Positions 42,501 through 48,677 of a DNA stretch of 64,000 bases are shown here, in pieces (the stretch's first letter is position 1; each line of letters begins with the position of its first letter). The DNA lies in assembly GCA_020639115.1 (NCBI GenBank), contig JACKHG010000011.1, positions 62,001 through 126,000 on the forward strand, given 5' to 3'. The stretch is from Phycisphaerales bacterium (GTDB lineage: Bacteria; Planctomycetota; Phycisphaerae; UBA1845). Position numbers and translations under genes: made by a program. The notes under the pieces are model-generated. The model had not been told where the DNA came from. It made no database searches and was given only the letters and a program-made list of their open reading frames with translations.

Positions 42501-43592
42501 CTAGCGCATCAGGCCCTCGGCCCGCATCGCCGCCTCGAATTCACGCTGCTGGGCGACCAGCTCCGCCGACGGCTCCGCGAGGCAGTAACGGAACGGATCG
42601 ACCGGGTCGACGCCTTCGTACGCCTCGTAGTAGTCCACCGCTTCCTTGATCTGCCCGCGAATGTCCTCCTCGACGCCGGCGACACTCGCGTCATCGAGAA
42701 CGTTGCGCTCCATCAGGTACTTCTTGAACCGGATCAGCGGGTCGCGCTTCTCCCACTGCCGCACTTCCTCCTCGCTGCGGTACTTGGTCGGGTCGTCCGC
42801 GGTCGTGTGCACGCTCAGGCGATACGTCACGCACTCGATGAGCGTCGGACCACCGCCGCTGCGGGCCTTCTCGACCGCCTCGCGGGCTGCCACGTACACC
42901 GCCAGGATGTCGTTGCCGTCCACCTGGATGCCGTTGAACCCATAGGCCAACGCCTTCTGCGCCAGCGTCTTCGACCGCGTCTGCATCCGCCGCGGATGAC
43001 TGATCGCAAACTGGTTGTTCTGCACGATGAACACGACGGGCAGGCTGTACACGCCCGCGAAGTTCATCGCCTCGTGGAAATCCCCCTCGCTGGTCCCGCC
43101 GTCCCCCAGGTACGTGAGGCAGACGTTGTTCGTCTTCCTCAGCTTCATCGCCCAGGCGATGCCCACGCCGTGCAGCGTCTGCGAGGAAACCGGGACGGCA
43201 ATTGGCAGGTCGTTCACACCCTCCGGAACGACGTTGCCCTCCTCGTGGCCGCCCCAGAAGAACATGGGCATGTGCATGCCCCATCCGCGGACCAGCATCA
43301 TGCCCATCTCGCGGAAGGCCTGCGCGGTCCAGTCCTCCGGACCGATCGACATCGCGGTGCCGATCTGGGCAGCCTCCTGCCCCCGCGTCGGCCCGTAGGT
43401 GCCGATGCGGCCCTGCCGCTGCAGGTTGATCAGGCGCTCATCGAGGCGGCGGGTCGCGAGCATGTACCGGAACATGCGGGCGAGTAGATCGCCGTCGAGC
43501 CGTGGGTCCAGCGCGGCATCCACGACGCCGTGCTCGTCCAGGATCGACAGGTACTCCACCCGAGGTTCGATTTCGACGGTCTTACGCGGCAC
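42501..43592 (-). CDS. pdhA: Pyruvate dehydrogenase E1 component, alpha subunit
   Basis: 363 residues with a GTG start at 43592. The TPP-binding motif runs GDGGTSEGDFHEAMNFAGV...NNQFAIS, and the regulatory loop region YRLSVHTTADDPTKYRS is typical of E1 alpha. GRIGTYGPTRGQEAAQIG is near the N-terminus. First gene of the four-gene operon E1 alpha, E1 beta, E2, E3, which feeds acetyl-CoA to the TCA cycle. A TACAAT hexamer lies about 105 bases upstream. Confidence 0.96.
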   Translation of the reverse strand: MPRKTVEIEPRVEYLSILDEHGVVDAALDPRLDGDLLARMFRYMLATRRLDERLINLQRQGRIGTYGPTRGQEAAQIGTAMSIGPEDWTAQAFREMGMMLVRGWGMHMPMFFWGGHEEGNVVPEGVNDLPIAVPVSSQTLHGVGIAWAMKLRKTNNVCLTYLGDGGTSEGDFHEAMNFAGVYSLPVVFIVQNNQFAISHPRRMQTRSKTLAQKALAYGFNGIQVDGNDILAVYVAAREAVEKARSGGGPTLIECVTYRLSVHTTADDPTKYRSEEEVRQWEKRDPLIRFKKYLMERNVLDDASVAGVEEDIRGQIKEAVDYYEAYEGVDPVDPFRYCLAEPSAELVAQQREFEAAMRAEGLMR

Positions 43593-43694
43593 CGCATCAC
43601 TCTCTGCAATGGTTGGGATGTCCTGGGGCGATCCGCCTGCCCGTGGGCCTCCGGCGGACGGTCGTGCCCGTCTCTTCGCCCGACAGGGCCTGTC

Positions 43695-43700
43695 ATTGTA
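43695..43700 (-). promoter_or_regulatory. Candidate -10 element for the pyruvate dehydrogenase operon
   Basis: TACAAT on the minus strand. The -35 at 17 bp is weak (GTGGAC). Predicted leader about 95 bases. Confidence 0.35.
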
Positions 43701-43787
43701 CGGGTTGGCACCTCAAGGTCCACCGCGCCAGCCCAACCCGCCGCCAGGGCCTGTGAAAACTTGCCAGAAAAGTCGGGCAGAACCCAG

Positions 43788-44150
43788 CTACCTGGCACCC
43801 AGGGCAGCCAGCGCCGCCTTCTCGTCGGCTGCAAAGCGAAACTGCTTCTCGAGCTTCGTAATCTTGAAGATCTTGCGGATCTCCGGCTGGACGCCGCAGA
43901 GCACGAGCGTGCCCTTCTGCTTCTTGGAAGCAGCCGCCGCCTCCACCAGCATGCCCAGCGCGGAGGAACTGAAGTGCTGCACCTTGCCCATGTGCAGAAT
44001 GACCTTGCGGCGATCCTGCTTGACCAGCAGCTCCAGCAGCTCATCGCGAATATTGTCTATATGCTGCAGATCGATGACGGTGGCATCGGTGAACGTGACA
44101 CTGGTCACATCACGATAGGTCTCGACGAGCAGACGACTGGCACGCGGCAT
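43788..44150 (-). CDS. Second STAS-domain anti-sigma factor antagonist
   Basis: 120 residues from ATG 44150, set by GGAGG four to eight bases upstream. The core KVILHMGKVQHFSSSALGMLVEAAAASKKQKGTLVLCGVQPEIRKIFKITKLEKQF carries the phosphorylatable Ser in the SSSALG loop. It closely resembles the STAS protein at 8.3 kb (SSAALGMLINL; FKITRLTKMF), so they are paralogues, but no kinase gene sits next to this one. It probably shares or competes for an RsbW-like partner encoded elsewhere, possibly the one at 8.7 kb. Confidence 0.88.
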   Translation of the reverse strand: MPRASRLLVETYRDVTSVTFTDATVIDLQHIDNIRDELLELLVKQDRRKVILHMGKVQHFSSSALGMLVEAAAASKKQKGTLVLCGVQPEIRKIFKITKLEKQFRFAADEKAALAALGAR

Positions 44151-44470
44151 GGTTCGCCTCCGGCGGCCCTGGTGGGCTGCGGGCACCCTGGCTGGCGATG
44201 GTCCGCGGACTGGCCGGCACGCTTCCGCGAGCCGATCAACCGCCGTGATTCACCCCCGACGGGGCTCTGGGGCCCCTGGGGCGGCATTCTACTGGCCTGA
44301 GACACATTTGACGACCCGCCGAGCCGGCCTGCGGGCTTTGCCGCGTCCGCAATCCGCCGGATGGAGCCGTGAGCTCGACCTGTCGGGCTGGACCCCTTGA
44401 CCGAAATCAGCCCCTCGCTACCATACGGGGCTCGCGAAAAGTCTGTAGCTGTACGTGGGAGTGTAAGGCG
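44151..44470. other. 320-bp divergent intergenic region
   Basis: Separates the leftward STAS gene from rightward rplM. It holds the STAS ribosome site (next to 44150) and the rplM promoter at 44397-44424. The rest is G+C-rich with a GGGGC/GCCCC hairpin-like stretch near 44270. No gene seen. Confidence 0.6.
44397..44424 (+). promoter_or_regulatory. Promoter for rplM-rpsI
   Basis: TTGACC at 44397-44402, 16-bp spacer, TACCAT at 44419-44424. Predicted start near 44431 leaves a leader of about 40 bases. Confidence 0.65.
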
Positions 44471-44926
44471 ATGCCGACCGGTCGAACCTGTTCAACATAC
44501 CTGGCGCGAACCGAGACGTTCCGCCCCGAATGGCACCATGTGGACGCCACCGACAAGGTGCTCGGCCGCCTCGCGGCGAGCATCGCCATGGTGCTGATGG
44601 GCAAGCACAAGCCCACCTACACCCCGCACGTCGATACCGGCGACTTCGTGGTGGTCACCAACTGCGGCAAGATCCGGCTGACCGGCAGCGACAAGGCTGC
44701 CAAGATGCACTACGACCGCTATACGTACTACCCTGGCGGCTTCAAGTCCGAAACCGCCAAGCAGTTGCTGGACCGGCACCCCGACCGCATCCTGCGGTTC
44801 GCCGTCCGCCGCATGATGCCCAAGAACGCACTGGGCCGCCGCATGATGAGCAAGCTCAAGATCTACAGCGGCGGCGAGCACCCGCATCAGGCGCAGCAGC
44901 CCAAGGAGTGGACGTACCAGCCGTAG
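44471..44926 (+). CDS. rplM: 50S ribosomal protein L13
   Basis: 151 residues, slightly longer than the usual 142. HHVDATDKVLGRLAASIAMVLMGKHKPTYTPHVDTGDFVVV is the L13 core, followed by HYDRYTYYPGGFKSETAKQLLDRHPDRILRFAVRRMMPKNALGRRMM and the closing KIYSGGEHPHQAQQP. ATG 44471 gives a short extension (MPTGRTCSTYLA) before the conserved start. Paired with rpsI as in most bacteria. Confidence 0.97.
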   Translation: MPTGRTCSTYLARTETFRPEWHHVDATDKVLGRLAASIAMVLMGKHKPTYTPHVDTGDFVVVTNCGKIRLTGSDKAAKMHYDRYTYYPGGFKSETAKQLLDRHPDRILRFAVRRMMPKNALGRRMMSKLKIYSGGEHPHQAQQPKEWTYQP

Positions 44927-45021
44927 CAATCAGTATCGCGCCGGCGGCGATCCAGCCGCGGGTGCCGTGGACTTTGACGCAGCAGAGACCCGAACCGAGA
45001 CGACGTTAAGGAAGCAACCCA

Positions 45022-45537
45022 GTGGCTGAATTCCGCAAAGATCGTGATCGTGATCGTGAGCGCGGCGGGTCGAATGCCCCCGCCCCGGCCCCGGAGCAGA
45101 AGGTCGTGCATTCGTTCACGCACGAATGGGCTGCCCCCAAGCCCAAGGCCGGCGGTTACTTCTGGGGCACCGGCCGGCGCAAGACCGCCATCGCCCGCGT
45201 CCGCATCAAGCCCGGCTCGGGTCAGTTCCAGATCAACGGCAAGAAGCTCGACGATTACTTCAAGCTGCCGCGCGACCGCAGCGTCGTCGTCGCCCCCCTG
45301 CACGCCACCGACACGCAGAAACGCTTCGACGTCTTCGTGAACGCGATCGGCGGCGGCACGACCGGCCAGGCGGACGCCATCGTGCTCGGCGTCGCCCGGG
45401 CCCTGGTGGTGGCGAGCAAGGAATATCAACCGGCGCTGCGCGACGGCCAGTTCCTCACCCGCGACGCCCGCGAGGTCGAACGCAAGAAGTACGGTCGCTC
45501 CGGCGCCCGCCGCAGCTTCCAGTTCTCCAAGCGCTGA
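45022..45537 (+). CDS. rpsI: 30S ribosomal protein S9 with N-terminal extension
   Basis: 171 residues versus the usual 130. The S9 core begins at about residue 44 (GYFWGTGRRKTAIARVRIKPGSG) and ends with KKYGRSGARRSFQFSKR, the tail that reaches the P-site tRNA. The first 40 residues are charged and Pro/Ala-rich, encoded partly by tandem GATCGT repeats (DRDRDRE). GTG 45022 follows AAGGA; no better start lies nearer the core. A strong terminator follows the stop. Confidence 0.96.
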   Translation: MAEFRKDRDRDRERGGSNAPAPAPEQKVVHSFTHEWAAPKPKAGGYFWGTGRRKTAIARVRIKPGSGQFQINGKKLDDYFKLPRDRSVVVAPLHATDTQKRFDVFVNAIGGGTTGQADAIVLGVARALVVASKEYQPALRDGQFLTRDAREVERKKYGRSGARRSFQFSKR

Positions 45538-45562
45538 TCCGCGCATCAACCGCTATTCATCG

Positions 45563-45605
45563 ACGCCCTCGGAAGGAAGCCTCTTCCCGGGGCGTTTTCT
45601 TTTTC
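45563..45605 (+). terminator. Rho-independent terminator after rpsI
   Basis: 13-bp stem (45563-45575 with 45583-45595; one G-T pair and one mismatch), 7-base loop, then a T-rich run (TTTTCTTTTT). It lies between the convergent ends of rpsI and the phosphoesterase gene. Confidence 0.88.
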
Positions 45606-47067
45606 AGGGGCAGTGGCTGATCGCGCCGTCGAACACGCCGCCGGCCCACTCTTCGGCCAGGGCCTGGGCGTCGCGACGCATCGGCAGCAGCGGGTCGCTG
45701 GGGGATTCAGCGACGTCGGCAAAGGCCGAGCCGGTGTAATCGCCAGCGAAGAGCGCATAGCGCAGGATCACCGCGGGCGCGTCGCCGCCGTCAAGGTCCG
45801 GTTGGGTGCGTCGCCAGATCTCGATGATGCGCCCCTCGTGCGGCGGGTCGATCACCGCGCTCGTCTCGAACTCCAGGTAACCGCCTCGATCGGTCACGCG
45901 GTTGCAGTGTTCGTGACCCGCGATGTGGGCTACAACGTTCGGATATCCGTTGAGCAGTTGCCGGAATTCATCCGCGTGGATCGTCGTGGCCAGTTGGACC
46001 GAGAGGTCGATGCTGGGATGGTGCGTGGCCACGACCACCAGATCACCAGCGGCCTGGGCTTTCTCAAGTTCCGCGCGAAGGAAGCGCACCTGCTCGGCAA
46101 TGAGTCCGCCGGCGTGGTAGTCCCCACCTGGGACGGTGACCGGCGCCAGGCTCGTGTCCAGGACGATCAGGCGCAGCCCGGGGCGCGGCGACGTGGCGTA
46201 CCAGGTGCGCCCGTCGGCACCGAAGCCGTGGCCGGGCGGCCCCGTCGCCGTCGTGAAGTAGGCCGCCACGTACTCCTCCGGCGTCACGAAGCGCCGGTCA
46301 GGGTTGCGCTGCACAATTGATGGAACCAGCAGCTCCGGCAGCGGCCCCGGATTCGCCGGAGTAATCGTCCCGTAGGCGAGCGGGCCGTCCGGCACCAGCA
46401 CGACCGGCAAGAACAGCCCCAACCGCGCTCCGCCCGGCAGCGGAGCCATCCACCCACCGTCCAGCCGCGGCACGATCGGAAGTACCCCCACCGCGTAGCG
46501 ATCGTGGTTGCCCATCACCGCGTACCAGGGAATGCTCGCGGCCTCCCCGTTGACGCCCTGGCGGTAGAGCCCCGCGGCCTTGAACGGAACGTAGGGGTCG
46601 CGGGCGGGCGGACCACGATCCTCCGGCAGGCGGTCGTCGATTCCGCTCAGCGGATTCACCATGCGGCCGTCGAGAACGTCCAGGAACCAATGCAACTCGT
46701 TGAACTGCACATTGTCCACCGCGTCGCCCGTGTGGATCAGGAAGTCGAGTGGAGCGACGCGTTCATGGTAGTAGTTGACCGCCCGGATCATGCCGTCGAT
46801 CAGTTGGAGGCTGTAGCGCTCATGGGGGCGCCACGCGACACTGATCAGTCGTCCGAGGATGGCGGTGCGGCCGGGCGATTCCTCGTCGAGGGCGTGCGCG
46901 TCGGAAATCTGCGCGAAGCGCGCGACGAGCGTGTACTGGGCGGAGTCGACGTCGGGCCAGTGCGTATCCGGCAGCGGATCCGGCTCGAGCGCGCCGCAAC
47001 CCGCCAGAGCGACGAGCACGCCCACAGCCAGTGCATGGTGGTGATGTTGATGCGATCTTCGCGGCAT
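45604..47067 (-). CDS. Exported calcineurin-like metallophosphoesterase lipoprotein
   Basis: 487 residues from ATG 47067. After a His-rich start the signal peptide ends VGVLVALAGC (lipobox). Metal-binding motifs appear in the family order: ISDAHA, HTGDAVDN, MGNHDR, ATHHPS and GHEHCN. Between them lies a long insertion (YVPFKAAGLYRQG...) describing a specific subfamily I cannot name with confidence. Substrate may be a phosphodiester or phosphomonoester in the periplasm. An in-frame ATG at 47094 would extend it slightly; the gene lies 35 bp after the Clp N-domain gene. Confidence 0.85.
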   Translation of the reverse strand: MPRRSHQHHHHALAVGVLVALAGCGALEPDPLPDTHWPDVDSAQYTLVARFAQISDAHALDEESPGRTAILGRLISVAWRPHERYSLQLIDGMIRAVNYYHERVAPLDFLIHTGDAVDNVQFNELHWFLDVLDGRMVNPLSGIDDRLPEDRGPPARDPYVPFKAAGLYRQGVNGEAASIPWYAVMGNHDRYAVGVLPIVPRLDGGWMAPLPGGARLGLFLPVVLVPDGPLAYGTITPANPGPLPELLVPSIVQRNPDRRFVTPEEYVAAYFTTATGPPGHGFGADGRTWYATSPRPGLRLIVLDTSLAPVTVPGGDYHAGGLIAEQVRFLRAELEKAQAAGDLVVVATHHPSIDLSVQLATTIHADEFRQLLNGYPNVVAHIAGHEHCNRVTDRGGYLEFETSAVIDPPHEGRIIEIWRRTQPDLDGGDAPAVILRYALFAGDYTGSAFADVAESPSDPLLPMRRDAQALAEEWAGGVFDGAISHCP

Positions 47068-47102
47068 GAATAGCAGTGCGCGCCGCAGGCGCATCCCGAA
47101 CG

Positions 47103-47558
47103 TCAGGGTTCGGTAACCTGGCCGTTGGTATTCGCGGCGGCTTCGGCCCGAACGGTCGCGTAGTCGCAACCGAGATTCTGCAGCGCCCGGCAGGCGACGC
47201 TGCCATCCTCCTTGAGCAGGGCCAGGATCAGGTGCTCCGTGCGGAGCTTGTCGGCCTTCATCTGCTCCGCCTCTTCCAGGGCGTTGGCGACCACGTTGCG
47301 AAAATGCGGAGTGCCCGGCAGCCGCCCGAAGACCCAGGTGTCCTCGAGGCTCTTGCGCACGAGCTTGTCGATTTCATCCTTGAGCCGCTCGGCGCTGATT
47401 CCCCGATCCTCGAGAACCTTGTTGCCAAGTCCGACGCCCTCGTGGCGGATGGCCAGCAGGATGTGCTCGGTCCCCACGTAGTCCTGACCGTACTCGCGCG
47501 CGATCTGGCTGGCCCGCTTGACGACCTTCTCGACGCTCTCGGTGAAGTGACGGTACAT
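47103..47558 (-). CDS. Stand-alone Clp N-terminal domain protein (ClpC-N-like, no ATPase)
   Basis: 151 residues from ATG 47558 with GAGG upstream. MYRHFTESVEKVVKRASQIAREYGQDYVGTEHILLAIRHEGVGLGNKVLEDRGI is the first Clp_N repeat, and FRNVVANALEEAEQMKADKLRTEHLILALLKEDGSVACRAL the second, as at the start of ClpC. No AAA+ module follows: the frame ends and the next gene is a phosphoesterase. It may act as an adaptor or decoy for ClpC substrate recruitment (inference). Confidence 0.9.
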   Translation of the reverse strand: MYRHFTESVEKVVKRASQIAREYGQDYVGTEHILLAIRHEGVGLGNKVLEDRGISAERLKDEIDKLVRKSLEDTWVFGRLPGTPHFRNVVANALEEAEQMKADKLRTEHLILALLKEDGSVACRALQNLGCDYATVRAEAAANTNGQVTEP

Positions 47559-47619
47559 AACGCCTCGCCCCGGCAACCGGGGTCGTGATTGCGAATCCTC
47601 AACCGCTGCCCCTCGTCCG

Positions 47620-48294
47620 TCAACGCTGCGGTTCCTCAACCCGTGCCGGAGGCGCATCCGTTCGCGCCGCGGCCCAATGCGCCCAATCATAACCCAGGCT
47701 GATCACCGCCACAAGAATGGTCACGATCAGCGTCAGTTTCAGCACGCGCACGCGGGCGGCGATCTCCCGTTCCCGCCAGGCGCTGAGCTTGGCGTCGATT
47801 TCCGCGAGCTTGCGGTCGACGCGCGCCTCGATCTCGTCAAGCTTGTGCGCGATGTAATCGTCCGCCGCGCCGCGCAGCTCACCGGCGATGCCCGCGACAA
47901 CACCCTCGCGCTGAATGCGCCGGCGCAGGCGCTCCGCGTCCTCGTCTGCGACCGCTCCGCTCGGCCCCGGGGCGCTGACGTTGGGCAGCGCACGACTGAG
48001 CAGCGTACCCACCACTCGCCGGCGCTGCTCGCGCCAGGCGCCGCGCCAACCGCGGGCGCGCTTCAATGCGCGCATGATCTCGTCACGATCCGCGTGCTCC
48101 GCTTCGGGCAGACCGCGCAGTTGCGCCAAGAGCCGCAAGCCGCGCGTCGAGAGCTCTTCGAACGGCGCAGGGTCGGACGCCTGCACGCGCGCAAACAGTT
48201 CCGCGTCGGTCTCCGAGCCGCTCACGGCAACGCCGGCCCACGCCGCCAAGTCGTGCAGCGCTCCCCGGTCGATCACGTCCATGGTCCGCGCCAT
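47620..48294 (-). CDS. Unknown protein with coiled coil and C-terminal membrane anchor
   Basis: 224 residues (ATG 48294; ATG 48282 is an alternative). The first half is soluble and helical, with a basic stretch (RALKRARGWRGAWREQRRRVV). Residues about 150-180 form an amphipathic coiled coil (HKLDEIEARVDRKLAEIDAKLSAW), followed by one membrane helix (VLKLTLIVTILVAVISLGY, about 187-205) near the C-terminus. Overlaps the upstream small membrane-protein gene by about 22 bases. I do not recognise a family. Confidence 0.62.
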   Translation of the reverse strand: MARTMDVIDRGALHDLAAWAGVAVSGSETDAELFARVQASDPAPFEELSTRGLRLLAQLRGLPEAEHADRDEIMRALKRARGWRGAWREQRRRVVGTLLSRALPNVSAPGPSGAVADEDAERLRRRIQREGVVAGIAGELRGAADDYIAHKLDEIEARVDRKLAEIDAKLSAWREREIAARVRVLKLTLIVTILVAVISLGYDWAHWAAARTDAPPARVEEPQR

Positions 48295-48539
48295 CCATGC
48301 AACAGAATGAGTCCAACCAGCAGCAGACCCAGCGCTGCGATCTGTACGACGTCACGCCCGAACCGCGGCCCGTACACGGTGCGCCAGCGCTGCGTCCAGT
48401 GCGCACCGTGCGCTCGATCAGTTGTCTTCCGGCGGCGCCAGGCGCCGTGGCCCACCGCCACGAGCCAGGATCCGCCATACACCAGCACGAAGGTGATGAG
48501 CATGAGCCGGTAGAGATGGAACAGGTTGAACGTGGTCAT
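48273..48539 (-). CDS. Small two-helix membrane protein of unknown function
   Basis: 88 residues from ATG 48539. Two hydrophobic helices (LYRLMLITFVLVYGGSWLVAV and VVQIAALGLLLVGLILLHG) are joined by a basic loop (RRRKTTDRAHGAHWTQRWRTVYGPRFGR), which should face the cytosol. Its end overlaps the start of the next gene by 22 bases, so the two are probably coupled and may act together. No family recognised. Confidence 0.6.
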   Translation of the reverse strand: MTTFNLFHLYRLMLITFVLVYGGSWLVAVGHGAWRRRKTTDRAHGAHWTQRWRTVYGPRFGRDVVQIAALGLLLVGLILLHGWRGPWT

Positions 48540-48677
48540 GGCGCCCCGTCGGTTGCGGCGCCAGGCCTGCACCCACCCGACTCCGGGCGAGACGACGATC
48601 GGACAACGACGCGGCACCGCGCGCGTTCATTCTCGCGCGCGCGGCACGCCCAATCAACCGAACAGATGACAGCCGCG

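Noticed and set aside
43748..43762. A 15-bp sequence GGCCTGTGAAAACTT shared with 56273-56288
   Set aside because: Such a match can arise by chance in 64 kb, and the two copies stand in different orientation relative to the nearby genes.
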